Positions 1-8,966 of a DNA stretch of 25,335 nt are shown here, piece after piece. Location: contig JBBQUP010000052.1 in assembly GCA_038212305.1 (NCBI GenBank), positions 1 to 25,335 on the forward strand. The letters are read 5' to 3'. How positions within the stretch are numbered: the stretch's first letter is position 1; each line of letters begins with the position of its first letter. The notes under the pieces are model-generated. The model was not told the DNA's origin, ran no database searches, and saw only the letters and a program-made list of their open reading frames with translations. A program made the position numbers and the translations under genes. The stretch comes from JBBQUP01 sp038212305. Its GTDB lineage: Bacteria; Bacteroidota; Bacteroidia; Bacteroidales; Marinilabiliaceae.

Positions 1-91
<91 letters not shown>

Positions 92-95
92 CTTC

Positions 96-131
96 AAAAG
101 TCCGATATTCGTAAGAGTATCGGACTTTTTT
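96..131 (+). terminator. rRNA operon terminator
   Basis: A perfect 12-bp stem, AAAAGTCCGATA (96-107) with TATCGGACTTTT (118-129), encloses a 10-nt loop and ends in a T run. It sits immediately after the 5S gene on the same strand, the expected place for the rRNA operon terminator. Confidence 0.9.
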
Positions 132-201
132 GTGTTAAAAATGGTTCATGGTAAAAATTAAATTGAAGAGGATTTGGAATATTCTGAGAGTTTATAAAAT
201 G

Positions 202-240
202 AAAAAAGCCTGACATCATTATTCTGATATCAGGCTCTTT
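202..240 (-). terminator. Terminator of tRNA-Cys
   Basis: GCCTGACATCA (208-218) pairs with TGATATCAGGC (225-235) with one mismatch and a 6-nt loop. In the minus direction it is followed by a run of six T (complement of A 202-207). It lies just past the 3' end of the minus-strand tRNA. Confidence 0.8.
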
Positions 241-248
241 AGTACGTG

Positions 249-319
249 AGGTCAGTGGCGGATTCGAACCGCCGTGCACGGTTTTGCAGACCGGTGCCTA
301 ACCACTCGGCCAACCGACC
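249..319 (-). tRNA. tRNA-Cys (anticodon GCA)
   Basis: Read on the minus strand the 71-nt sequence folds as a cloverleaf. The 7-bp acceptor stem is GGTCGGT with ACTGACC (one G-U pair), the anticodon loop is CTGCAAA with anticodon GCA, and the T arm contains GGTTCGAATCC. The discriminator base is U, which is typical of cysteine tRNAs. The 3' CCA is not encoded; the template continues with CAC, so CCA must be added after transcription. Confidence 0.95.
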
Positions 320-333
320 GTACTTTGGGATGG

Positions 334-364
334 CAAAAATAGTAAAAAAAATGAATACTACATA
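334..364 (-). promoter_or_regulatory. Probable tRNA-Cys promoter
   Basis: On the minus strand TATTTTTG (341-334) matches the Bacteroidota -7 element TAnnTTTG at every fixed position and lies about 15 bases before the tRNA 5' end. The expected upstream TTTG is only weakly represented by TATG (364-361) at 19-nt spacing. Sequence match only. Confidence 0.45.
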
Positions 365-389
365 TTTTTAGGTGAATTGTTAATAAATT

Positions 390-749
390 TTATTTCTCAA
401 TGTTGATTGACATTTGTTTCATCTTTCCACCAACTGGGGGGTTGAATTTTGAAACTTTAATATGAAGTTTAATAATTTCAGGAAATGCCTGTTTGATTGC
501 ATCATGAATGCGCCATGCTAAGTTTTCCATTAAATGTGAAGCGATACTCATTTGTTCCTTAACAATTCGGTAAACAGTTACATAGTTAATCGCATCCTTT
601 ATATTATCGGTTTTTGCCGGAATAGTAATATTTACATCAAAACTAAGATTAACGATGAATTTGTTACCTACGATTTGTTCTTCCTTAAAACAACCGTGAT
701 AACCATAGAATTCCATCTCTTCTAGCTCTATTGTTGCTATTTTCTGCAT
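390..749 (-). CDS. folB: Dihydroneopterin aldolase
   Basis: FolB cleaves 7,8-dihydroneopterin to 6-hydroxymethyl-7,8-dihydropterin and glycolaldehyde in folate synthesis; it is a cytosolic oligomer. The 119-residue product has the family's usual length. It carries FYGYHG near residue 14 and VSKFNPPVGG near 99. By alignment from memory with the Staphylococcus aureus enzyme, the catalytic and binding residues correspond to E24, Y56, E75 and K101, and all are present. The start is the only suitable ATG; no Shine-Dalgarno is visible, as is usual in this phylum. It is divergent from glnS across a 128-bp gap, and the other folate genes are not in the window. Confidence 0.93.
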   Translation of the reverse strand: MQKIATIELEEMEFYGYHGCFKEEQIVGNKFIVNLSFDVNITIPAKTDNIKDAINYVTVYRIVKEQMSIASHLMENLAWRIHDAIKQAFPEIIKLHIKVSKFNPPVGGKMKQMSINIEK

Positions 750-829
750 GATTTTATATTAATGTTATTTAACTCGCGTAAAAATAAGTCTTTATTGTGC
801 TATTATAATAAACAATTGATAAAAAGCCT

Positions 830-837
830 TATTTTTG
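830..837 (+). promoter_or_regulatory. Candidate -7 element for glnS
   Basis: TATTTTTG matches the Bacteroidota TAnnTTTG element fully and lies about 40 bases before the glnS ATG. A TTG at 816-818 is too close (11 nt) to be a normal -33 element, so only half of the promoter is convincing. Confidence 0.35.
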
Positions 838-877
838 TGTGTTTTCAATGAATTAAGTCTAATAATCACAATCGTAT

Positions 878-2587
878 ATGAGTACTGATAATATAACTGA
901 ATCGCTTAATGAGGGGGCGAAATTGAATTTTATTTTCCAAGATATTGAGAAAGATTTAATAGAAGGAAAAAATGAAGGGAAAGTACTCACCCGATTTCCT
1001 CCTGAGCCTAATGGCTATTTACATATTGGACATGCTAAAAGTTTATGCCTGAATTTTGGTATTGCTAAACATTTTAACGCAGCTTGTAATCTTCGGTTCG
1101 ATGATACAAATCCCACTAAAGAAGAGGTAGAGTATGTTGATTCGATAGAACAAGATGTAAAGTGGTTAGGATTTGATTGGAATGGTGAACCACGTTACGC
1201 TTCTGATTATTTTCAGCAATTATACGATTGGGCTGTTAAACTAATTAACGATGGGAAAGCCTATGTTGATGATCAAAGTGCAGAGGAAATAGCTAAGCAA
1301 AAAGGAACTCCTAATGAGCCCGGAATAAATAGTACTTATCGCAAGCGGTCGATCGAAGAAAATTTGGATTTGTTCGAACGAATGAAAAAAGGTGAATTCA
1401 AGGAAGGTGAAAAGATTCTTCGAGCCAAAATCGATATGGCCTCTTCGAACATGCATATGCGCGATCCAATTATGTATCGCATTATTCATAAACAGCATCA
1501 TCGTTCAGGTGATTCATGGTGTATTTACCCAATGTACGATTATGCGCATGGACAAAGCGATTTTATTGAAGGAATTACCCATTCAATCTGCACACTAGAG
1601 TTCGAAGTTCATCGACCTTTGTACAATTGGTTTTTAGATCAGATTTTGGAAGGCGAGTCACAACCAAAGGTTAGAACTCGACAAATTGAATTTGCACGCT
1701 TAAATCTCAATTATACCGTAATGAGCAAGCGTAAATTGTTAGAATTGGTGCAAAAGAATATCGTATTGGGTTGGGATGATCCACGAATGCCAACTATTTC
1801 GGGATTACGTCGTAGAGGTTACACTCCAGAGTCGATTCGTATGTTTGCCGATAAGGTTGGAGTTGCCAAACGTGATAATGTTATTGATGTTTCGTTGTTA
1901 GAGTTTTGTATTCGTGAAGACTTAAATAAAAAATCAGTTCGTGTTAATGCTGTTTTAGATCCGGTTAAATTGATTATTACCAATTATCCTGAAGGTAAAA
2001 CTGAAATGATGGAAACGGTGAATAATCCTGAGGATGAAACAGCGGGAAATCGGTTAATTCCATTTGAACGTGAAGTTTATATTGAGCGGGATGATTTTAT
2101 GGAAAATCCACCTAAAAAATTCTTTAGATTAGGGCCGGACTTGGAAGTGCGTCTTAAAAGTGCTTACATTGTTAAGTGTACCGATTTTAAGGTGGATGAT
2201 GATGGATTGGTTATTGAGATTTATTGCACTTACGATCCTGGAACAAAGAGTGGAATGGCTCAGTCAGATAGAAAAGTTAAAGGAACATTACATTGGGTGG
2301 CAGCTAATCATTGTGTTGAGGCTGAAGTTCGTTTATACGATCGCTTATTTATGGATGCAGAACCTGATGGCTATAAAGAGGTTGACTTTAAGGACTTTCT
2401 AAACCCAGATTCATTGAAGATTACAACATGTAAAATTGAACCTTGGACAATTCAATCCAAGCCATTAACAACGTTTCAATTTCAGCGAATTGGGTATTTT
2501 TGTGTTGATAAGGATTCAACCTCGGAAAAACCAGTTTTCAATAAAACGGTTGGATTAAAAGATAATTGGACTAAAAAAACCAATTAG
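878..2587 (+). CDS. glnS: Glutaminyl-tRNA synthetase
   Basis: A class I aminoacyl-tRNA synthetase that charges tRNA-Gln with glutamine using ATP. The 569-residue product has PPEPNGYLHIGHAKS near residues 41-55 (HIGH at 49-52) and VMSKR at 281-285, the KMSKS-loop equivalent. LRFDDTNP near residue 72 is a class Ic signature. The C-terminal anticodon-binding beta barrels follow, with conserved stretches such as CKIEPWTIQSKPL. A GlnRS rather than GluRS reading is supported by the length (E. coli GlnRS is 553) and the eukaryote-like RFPPEPNGYLHIGH form. The gene runs convergently into the histidine kinase with a 32-bp gap. Its presence implies direct Gln-tRNA charging. Confidence 0.96.
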   Translation: MSTDNITESLNEGAKLNFIFQDIEKDLIEGKNEGKVLTRFPPEPNGYLHIGHAKSLCLNFGIAKHFNAACNLRFDDTNPTKEEVEYVDSIEQDVKWLGFDWNGEPRYASDYFQQLYDWAVKLINDGKAYVDDQSAEEIAKQKGTPNEPGINSTYRKRSIEENLDLFERMKKGEFKEGEKILRAKIDMASSNMHMRDPIMYRIIHKQHHRSGDSWCIYPMYDYAHGQSDFIEGITHSICTLEFEVHRPLYNWFLDQILEGESQPKVRTRQIEFARLNLNYTVMSKRKLLELVQKNIVLGWDDPRMPTISGLRRRGYTPESIRMFADKVGVAKRDNVIDVSLLEFCIREDLNKKSVRVNAVLDPVKLIITNYPEGKTEMMETVNNPEDETAGNRLIPFEREVYIERDDFMENPPKKFFRLGPDLEVRLKSAYIVKCTDFKVDDDGLVIEIYCTYDPGTKSGMAQSDRKVKGTLHWVAANHCVEAEVRLYDRLFMDAEPDGYKEVDFKDFLNPDSLKITTCKIEPWTIQSKPLTTFQFQRIGYFCVDKDSTSEKPVFNKTVGLKDNWTKKTN

Positions 2588-2619
2588 CAAAGAAGTAAAA
2601 AACGATAATAATAGCTCAT

Positions 2620-5205
2620 CTAGTCTTTCAATTGAGTTGGAGGGCTTGCCTTTAGGAGTATTTCGAAGAACGAAGATTTGTCGATAGGTTTTGGTAAGTA
2701 GTCATTAAAGCCGGCGCTTAAACATTTTTTGCGATCTTCGTTCATGACATAAGCCGTTTGGGCAATAACTATCATGTTATTGTTAATCCGTCTAATCGCT
2801 TTTAAAACTTCAAATCCGTCAATGTCAGGAAGCTGGATATCACAAAACACCATTTCGATATCTTTGTTATCGAAAAAAAGCTCAATAGCCGAAACTCCAT
2901 CTGGAGCATGAATAACTTCAATGTTATATTGATCTAAAAAAGCCTTCATAACCTCGGTACTTTCATATGAATCTTCCACAAGAAGTACCTTTTTTATTTT
3001 AATAACACTTGACGAGTTATTCGATGATTCTCTATTCTCAATATTAATGATATTTATTCCAATAGGTATCGATAACGAAATAGTTGTGCCTTTTTGTTCT
3101 TTTGATTCTCCTTGAATAAATCCACCCATTTTCTCAACTAATCCTTTGCAAATAGCTAATCCTAAGCCAATTCCACCTGCATTAACTTTTTTTCTGTTCG
3201 CCAAAGTCATAAAAGGTTGAAAAATTAGCTGTAAGTTTTGCTCAGCAATGCCAATTCCCGTGTCTTTTACTTCAAAGCTTAAATTCGACTCATCAATTAA
3301 GCCTTTAATTTCAATATGTCCTTCAATGGTGTATTTGATTGAATTGTCGATAATGTTTGATAAAATTTGTAATAATCGATCTTTGTTGTTATAAACCATT
3401 GCTGTATTAGGAATCGAAGAAAAATCTATATTTACTGGAACTCTCTGGGTATTTTTATCTTTAAGATTGTTTATAATAATCTCAAGTTCATTAAAAAAAT
3501 CGGCCATTGAAAACCAATGCTTCTCGATGGTTAAATGTCCTGTTTCAATTCTTGAAATATCCATCATGGCATCAATAATGGATAATAGCTGTTGTCCGCT
3601 ATTTTGAATTATTGATGTATAATGTCTTTGATCTGATGATAGTTTTTCAAGTTTCATTAATTCAATAAAGCCAATTATTCCATTCATTGGCGTTCTTATT
3701 TCATGCGAAATATTTGCAATAAAAGTGCTTTTAAAATAGTCGCTTTGTTCTGCTCTTTCTTTTTGTTTTAATAATTCAAATTCAGCTATTTTTCTTTCAG
3801 TTATTGAATTAATTACTCTAATAACCCCTATTATTTCTCCATTCGAATTGTAATTAGGCGAAAATATTGATGTATACCAGTTTTTGTTGTCGGTAGGAGA
3901 TTGGTAATCGAAAGTATAAGACATATTTCCTGCAAATGCGGATTTTACATAGGAGTCAATATCTAAATCGCCAATTTGTTGGCAAACCTTGAAAATACTT
4001 TTTCCCATTACTACAGATTCCGTTAGATGGGTGTTTTTTTCCATAATGGAATTCCATAGTATTATATTGTTATTTATATCAATTACTGTAATCCCACTGT
4101 TTAAATTGTTAACTATAGTTCGAATTAACGAAAATGCTTGAGAATACATTTTTTGGTGCTCTTTTATCTCCCCAATGTCTCTAAGAATGACTATTAATCT
4201 TAATTGATTGCCAACGCTAATGCAATTGCAGTTTAGATTAATTTCAGATGTGTTTTTCCCTTTATTGTTGAGATATCCCTGAAAAGAATGAGTGTTATTT
4301 GCTTTAAACCGTTTATTGAAGAAATTACTTTCATCATTTCCGAAAGATATAGCATCTTTTAGATTGAAAGAAGATAAATCTCCAGCAGGCAACAAAAGCG
4401 TGTTGATTGCAGCTTTATTTACTTCAATTATATGACTCGGTTGTTGATGTTCATTTAATCCTAGTATTAATATTGAATCGGGCAGATTATCGAATAAAGA
4501 CATGTATTTGTCCTTTGATATTCTCATTTCAGCATTCGATTGACGTAATTGTTGATTTAGGGAAAGTGATTTTTCTTTTTCTAGATCGATTTCTTCAATT
4601 GACTTTTTGATCGAATCAATATTAATTAATATTAAAAGTGCTAATCCTTCGTACGGACTCGATGGTTTTAGGAGTTCACTTCGAAGTTGATACCATTTGT
4701 TGTGTATTTTTATTTCAGATTCTATATTTTGACCTGAGAATACCGTTTTTAATATTGATAATATATCATGCTTGGTATCTTCCTCTAAAATTGTTTTTTT
4801 TAAATCTAATCCTACTGCATTTGTGGGATAGGAATTATTAAAAATATGCTCTTGACCTTTTGCTAAAACAATTTTTAAATCCTTATTAATAATTAAAATA
4901 TTAACTCCTGAGTTATTTTGCAATACGATATCGAGTAATTGATTTTCTTTAAAAAGAAGTGAATTGGTTTCGTTTTGTTTTTTTATTTCTTTGAAAATTA
5001 AAATATAAATAATTGCTGCTGTAACTATAACGAACAATATTCCTTTAAACGACTGAAAAAACTTGAATAATTCAATGGTTGGCAGCCAATTCATTAATAT
5101 TGAATCAGATAGTAAAATCCAACAAATTCCTATTATTAAATAGATTCCTGCAATTCTTGCTGGAGCATCTACTCGCATTTTATGTTTGAATTTATTTTTT
5201 TCCAT
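2620..5205 (-). CDS. Membrane-bound hybrid sensor histidine kinase
   Basis: The 861-residue protein has two transmembrane helices near residues 19-36 and 53-71 with a very short loop between them, so sensing is likely within the membrane or by the cytoplasmic PAS-like regions. These lie at roughly 84-200, 233-345 and 360-475, with a charged coiled-coil at 200-230. HisKA follows with the phosphorylated His501 in ISHEIRTPMNG. The ATPase has the N box around Asn621, then DTGIGIAE and GIGLGLAICKGL. A C-terminal receiver (738-855) has phospho-acceptor Asp789 in CDIQLPDIDG and the conserved KP at its end. There is no DNA-binding output and no regulator gene beside it, so the phosphorelay partner is elsewhere. 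The ligand cannot be read from sequence. Confidence 0.93.
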   Translation of the reverse strand: MEKNKFKHKMRVDAPARIAGIYLIIGICWILLSDSILMNWLPTIELFKFFQSFKGILFVIVTAAIIYILIFKEIKKQNETNSLLFKENQLLDIVLQNNSGVNILIINKDLKIVLAKGQEHIFNNSYPTNAVGLDLKKTILEEDTKHDILSILKTVFSGQNIESEIKIHNKWYQLRSELLKPSSPYEGLALLILINIDSIKKSIEEIDLEKEKSLSLNQQLRQSNAEMRISKDKYMSLFDNLPDSILILGLNEHQQPSHIIEVNKAAINTLLLPAGDLSSFNLKDAISFGNDESNFFNKRFKANNTHSFQGYLNNKGKNTSEINLNCNCISVGNQLRLIVILRDIGEIKEHQKMYSQAFSLIRTIVNNLNSGITVIDINNNIILWNSIMEKNTHLTESVVMGKSIFKVCQQIGDLDIDSYVKSAFAGNMSYTFDYQSPTDNKNWYTSIFSPNYNSNGEIIGVIRVINSITERKIAEFELLKQKERAEQSDYFKSTFIANISHEIRTPMNGIIGFIELMKLEKLSSDQRHYTSIIQNSGQQLLSIIDAMMDISRIETGHLTIEKHWFSMADFFNELEIIINNLKDKNTQRVPVNIDFSSIPNTAMVYNNKDRLLQILSNIIDNSIKYTIEGHIEIKGLIDESNLSFEVKDTGIGIAEQNLQLIFQPFMTLANRKKVNAGGIGLGLAICKGLVEKMGGFIQGESKEQKGTTISLSIPIGINIINIENRESSNNSSSVIKIKKVLLVEDSYESTEVMKAFLDQYNIEVIHAPDGVSAIELFFDNKDIEMVFCDIQLPDIDGFEVLKAIRRINNNMIVIAQTAYVMNEDRKKCLSAGFNDYLPKPIDKSSFFEILLKASPPTQLKD

Positions 5206-5535
5206 TGATTATATTAGCATAGTTGGAGGGATTGTTTTAAAGGAATTGTTAAAGAAATAATGTTGTTTGTTTCGTGGTTTATAGTACTGATGTATAGGTT
5301 ATTATGACTAGCCCTGTGTTTGATGTTGTGTTCTAAACATGATGATATTCTCTTCGAAATCTATCCGTTTTAAATAAATCTAAAGATTTTACAATCATAT
5401 TATGGTTGAATTTACTAAAAAAACATGAAGTATTATAGAGCTAATTATGCGAAAAGAATTCTAGAGAAGATTGAAGTAATCTTTTGTAAAATATTTATAG
5501 GATAGATGAAATTTGTAGGTGCTCTTAGAAATGAG
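5206..5535. other. 330-bp intergenic region
   Basis: This lies upstream of the histidine kinase and downstream of rnhA. It is AT-rich with no convincing gene, no TAnnTTTG promoter I trust, and only a weak 6-bp A/T hairpin (AAGATT/AATCTT, 5467-5483). A 26-codon ATG frame at 5425 has no coding features. I see no RNA-gene motif. Confidence 0.6.
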
Positions 5536-6120
5536 TTATTTTCGTCCAAAATCGGCTGGAATTTCGCCCCATTCTTTGGTTTCCCATTTAAGTATTGTTG
5601 TGCTAAAATCGTTTGTTTTCAACCATTTTTCAGCTCTTCGAACAATCTCAAAGAGAATTTGAGTTTTGGGGGATTGTTCTAATTTTGTTTTACATGTTTT
5701 TTGTTTTATCCAAGAAATAGCTGTTTTCGAATCGGTATAAATAGGAATGGTTAAATTTCGTTTCTTCAATTCGGCTAATCCATGCACCAAAGCAAGAAAT
5801 TCGCCGATGTTATTTGTTCCAAGTTCATATTTCTGATGAAACCATACTTCTTTTGTTTCAGTATTAACACCTTGATACTCCATAACTCCGGGGTTGCCAC
5901 TGCATGCTGCATCTACCGAAAGACTGTTTTTAATGAAACTAGACGATGTTAATGTTTTGCTGAGTGTTTTACCTCCATAAGCTAATTCAGCTTCCGATAA
6001 TGAAGAAAAACTTTTGTATCTGGCATTGTTATAACCTTCAATGTGCAATTTGCATTCTTCCCAACTTGTGAAAATGCCAGTTTTTCTACCTACCCAAATT
6101 ACGTAGTATTTCTTTCCCAT
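5536..6120 (-). CDS. rnhA: Ribonuclease HI with N-terminal viroplasmin domain
   Basis: RNase HI cleaves the RNA strand of RNA-DNA hybrids. Residues 1-50 (KKYYVIWVGRKTGIF then YKSFSSLSEAELAY) form the caulimovirus viroplasmin-type domain, related to hybrid-binding domains. The catalytic RNase H fold follows with D70 in SVDAACSGNPG, E107 in NNIGEFLAL, D130 in IYTDSK and D190 in GEIPADFGRK, so all four acidic residues are present. At 194 residues it is a normal size for this fused form. The ATG is two bases after the marC stop codon, which suggests translational coupling. The gene symbol follows family convention. Confidence 0.93.
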   Translation of the reverse strand: MGKKYYVIWVGRKTGIFTSWEECKLHIEGYNNARYKSFSSLSEAELAYGGKTLSKTLTSSSFIKNSLSVDAACSGNPGVMEYQGVNTETKEVWFHQKYELGTNNIGEFLALVHGLAELKKRNLTIPIYTDSKTAISWIKQKTCKTKLEQSPKTQILFEIVRRAEKWLKTNDFSTTILKWETKEWGEIPADFGRK

Positions 6121-6122
6121 TT

Positions 6123-6716
6123 TTAATGTGCTTTTAAAACTCCAGCCACTAAAGGTCCTGCATTGTTAATAAACAGTTTAACTGCCATGGCTAAAAGAAT
6201 AATGCCAAAGAATTTTTTCAACACATAAACGCCGCTCACCCCAATTATCCTTTCTATTACGTGCGTTAAACGAAGTACAATGTAAACAAAAACGATATTT
6301 AAGGTGAGGGCAATAATAATGTTAATGCTATGATATTCAGATCGTAGTGATAACAAGGTGGTGAAAGAACCAGCTCCTGCAATGAGTGGAAAAGCTAAGG
6401 GAACAATAGAAGCACTTTCAGGCGAGTCGTGTTTAAATATTTCAACACCTAAAATCATTTCCATCGACATAATTAACAGTACAAATGATCCTGCTATGGC
6501 AAAGGAGGAGATGTCAACTGCAAAAAGTTTTAGTAATCCCTCTCCAATAAACAAAAATGCCACCATCATTATAAATGAAACAAGTGCTGTTTTAATAGGA
6601 TTTATTTGCATCCCTTTGTTTTTCATATTGATAATGAGCGGCATTGATCCTAAGACATCAATAACTGCAAATAGGACTATGAAAGCTGAAACGACTTCTA
6701 TGAATTTAAATTCCAT
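6123..6716 (-). CDS. MarC-family integral membrane protein
   Basis: A polytopic membrane protein with about six hydrophobic segments. It shows MarC-type features: a first helix with FAVIDVLGSMPL, a central PLAFPLIAGAGSF and a C-terminal GIILLAMAVKLFI. Despite the family name, no antibiotic efflux role is established and the substrate is unknown. I chose the ATG at 6716 (MEFKFIEVVSAF) over an upstream in-frame ATG at 6737 because family members begin close to the first helix. That start overlaps the end of the S46 peptidase gene by 11 bases; the longer start would overlap by 32. It is followed two bases later by rnhA. Confidence 0.88.
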   Translation of the reverse strand: MEFKFIEVVSAFIVLFAVIDVLGSMPLIINMKNKGMQINPIKTALVSFIMMVAFLFIGEGLLKLFAVDISSFAIAGSFVLLIMSMEMILGVEIFKHDSPESASIVPLAFPLIAGAGSFTTLLSLRSEYHSINIIIALTLNIVFVYIVLRLTHVIERIIGVSGVYVLKKFFGIILLAMAVKLFINNAGPLVAGVLKAH

Positions 6717-8847
6717 GATACGATGGTTGTTTAACAATGTTTAACTCATTCAAAATATTCTGTGCTTCACCAATTTTGTCAATAACAAAAAGAACATATC
6801 GAATGTCAACACAAATGCATCGTTGCATTTCCTCATTGAAGGCAATGTCGCTTGTCATGGCTTCCCAGTTGCCATCGAAAGCAATACCAACTATATTACC
6901 ATCTTTATTAATCACAGGACTTCCACTGTTGCCTCCTGTAATATCGTTGGTTGTGATAAAGCACAATGGAAGTTGATTTAGACTATTGGAGTAGGATTGA
7001 TAATTAGAATTTTCCAATAAGTTTTTTAGTTTTTCAGGAACGATATAGTCTTTAATTGCTGGGTTTTCTTTTTCTAAAATCCCATTACTGGTCGTATAGT
7101 AATTAAAGAAAATAGCATCTGCAGGATGGTATGGTTGAACAGATCCGTATGAAATTCGCAAGGTTGAGTTAGCATCGGGATAACTATTCGAAAGCGAGTC
7201 AAGATTCAGAATTGTTGATTGATAATGATGATTGAAGTTGTTTTGTAAATCTGTTAATTGATCGTAAGTCTCATAAAGTTGACTAGAGAAAGATAATATC
7301 TGTGCAATGAACTTAAAGGCTGAATCTTTTCTTATTTCTTTTTTAGATAGATTATCCAGTCCATTAATGAGCCAATCTTTTTTCGTAAATAAACTTTTTC
7401 TAAAAAGATAATCACAAAACTTTGTAGCATTGTTTTTAAAATGTTTTGGTATTAATCCCTGTTTTATTATTGGATGATTATTTGTAATTAGATAGTTTAG
7501 CATGGCAATCATTACTGTTTTATCTACTTCTGGATTGTAATCTTTAAAGAATGTCTGGATGTTTTCGATCGACTTATTTTTTGTTGATAGATAAGTCGAA
7601 TCAGTTTGAGATATCTGATTTAATGATATGATTTGGTTTAAATAATTTATCGAGAACAAGGGAAGTTCGCAACCTGAAAACAACGTTTCTTCTAATTGTT
7701 TAGTTCTAATTATCAATTGCTTCGACGTTTGATAAGAGGAAATGAATTCGTCAATATCTACAATTGAGTCGTTCATGTTTTTAAATATCGTGTTTTGATA
7801 GGTTAATCGGTCAGAGCTAATTTTCCCGTTTTGCAATCCTTTATTTTGACCTATGGCATACTTCCAATAATTCGATGATTGATCGTATTTTGCAGCATAT
7901 TGAATGCGGATTTCGGCATTGGAATCCATCAGCGATTTAAGAATGTTTTGTTTGATTCCTCTGACTTCTGCAATAATTGGGTTTTCGAAGTTTTGAATAC
8001 TTTGTATTTGTTCACTGGGTGCATATCGGGTAGTAGTTCCTGGATAGCCTATGGTCATAGTAAAATCGTTTTGCTGAACACCTGAAACGGATATCTTGAG
8101 GAACTTTTTGGGAGTATAGGGAACGTTATTCGCAGCATACTCAGCCGGTTTTCCATCAGGGGAACAATACACTCTGAATATCGAAAAATCACCTGTGTGA
8201 CGTGGCCACACCCAATTGTCTGATTCTCCACCAAAATTTCCTATTGATTCAGGAGGAGCAGCTACTAATCGAATATCTTTAAATGTTTGAGATAGAAATA
8301 GCAGAAAGCGATTGTCTTGGTAGAAAGAAACAATTTCGGGTTCGTATGCCGATGTGTCTGCAACTGATTTTATAAGATTTGTTTTTATGCTGTCGATTAG
8401 CGAAGTCCGCTGATCTAAGGTTAAGCTTGGATTTAATGCTTCATGAAATCGATTGGAGATATCAATAGTTGAAATTAAAAGAGTAGCTGTTTTTCCAGGA
8501 TTTGCTAATTCTTCAGAATAGGTTTTTGCCCAAAATCCATCTTTAATGTAATTATTCTCGGTTGATGAATGGGCTTGAATATCATCGAATCCACAATGAT
8601 GGTTCGTTAAAATAAGACCTTTTGAGCTAATGAATTCACCGGTACAGCTTCCGTTATCTAATTTTACTACCGCATCTTTTATTGAGGGTGTTTGATTAGA
8701 GTAAATCTCTGAAAAAGGAATGGCTAACCCGAGACGATTCATTGCTTCGATTTGATTGCTTTGCATCCAAATTGGAACCCACATGCCTTCGTCTGCAAAT
8801 AGCGCTGTTGGTATGAAAAACAGAAGAAAGAAGAACTTTTTTAACAT
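6706..8847 (-). CDS. S46 family dipeptidyl peptidase, DPP7-type
   Basis: S46 peptidases are Bacteroidota envelope exopeptidases that remove dipeptides from peptide N-termini, feeding amino-acid catabolism. From the ATG at 8847 the product is 713 residues, normal for the family, with a clear signal peptide (KKFFFLLFFIPTALFA). I prefer this start over 8877 because the extra ten residues precede the signal sequence. NHHCG at residues 82-86 holds the catalytic His, and TGGNSGSPV holds the nucleophile Ser641. In the P1 pocket DPP11 enzymes have Arg 18 residues after this serine (FDRNWEG); here the residue is Gly in FDGNWEA, which favours DPP7-like hydrophobic specificity over Asp/Glu cleavage. First gene of the marC-rnhA group. 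Confidence 0.92.
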   Translation of the reverse strand: MLKKFFFLLFFIPTALFADEGMWVPIWMQSNQIEAMNRLGLAIPFSEIYSNQTPSIKDAVVKLDNGSCTGEFISSKGLILTNHHCGFDDIQAHSSTENNYIKDGFWAKTYSEELANPGKTATLLISTIDISNRFHEALNPSLTLDQRTSLIDSIKTNLIKSVADTSAYEPEIVSFYQDNRFLLFLSQTFKDIRLVAAPPESIGNFGGESDNWVWPRHTGDFSIFRVYCSPDGKPAEYAANNVPYTPKKFLKISVSGVQQNDFTMTIGYPGTTTRYAPSEQIQSIQNFENPIIAEVRGIKQNILKSLMDSNAEIRIQYAAKYDQSSNYWKYAIGQNKGLQNGKISSDRLTYQNTIFKNMNDSIVDIDEFISSYQTSKQLIIRTKQLEETLFSGCELPLFSINYLNQIISLNQISQTDSTYLSTKNKSIENIQTFFKDYNPEVDKTVMIAMLNYLITNNHPIIKQGLIPKHFKNNATKFCDYLFRKSLFTKKDWLINGLDNLSKKEIRKDSAFKFIAQILSFSSQLYETYDQLTDLQNNFNHHYQSTILNLDSLSNSYPDANSTLRISYGSVQPYHPADAIFFNYYTTSNGILEKENPAIKDYIVPEKLKNLLENSNYQSYSNSLNQLPLCFITTNDITGGNSGSPVINKDGNIVGIAFDGNWEAMTSDIAFNEEMQRCICVDIRYVLFVIDKIGEAQNILNELNIVKQPSYHGI

Positions 8848-8966
8848 GATATCCTGTTTGATTAAATTCAGCCGCAAATAACTAATTTTTAGTTGAATTA
8901 TAATACTTTTTTAGAATTTCTAATCTCTTTTTTGCACCTAATAATTATATTATTCCAAGTAAATAA

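Noticed and set aside
94..279. 61-residue minus-strand frame
   Set aside because: It runs across the 5S terminator, the tRNA terminator and part of tRNA-Cys, with no protein features.
5425..5505. 26-codon plus-strand ATG frame
   Set aside because: Too short, no signal or motif, no promoter, in an AT-rich gap.
6358..6744. 128-residue plus-strand frame antisense to the MarC gene
   Set aside because: It is the complement of a clear membrane-protein gene; its composition reflects the antisense of hydrophobic codons and no domain is visible.
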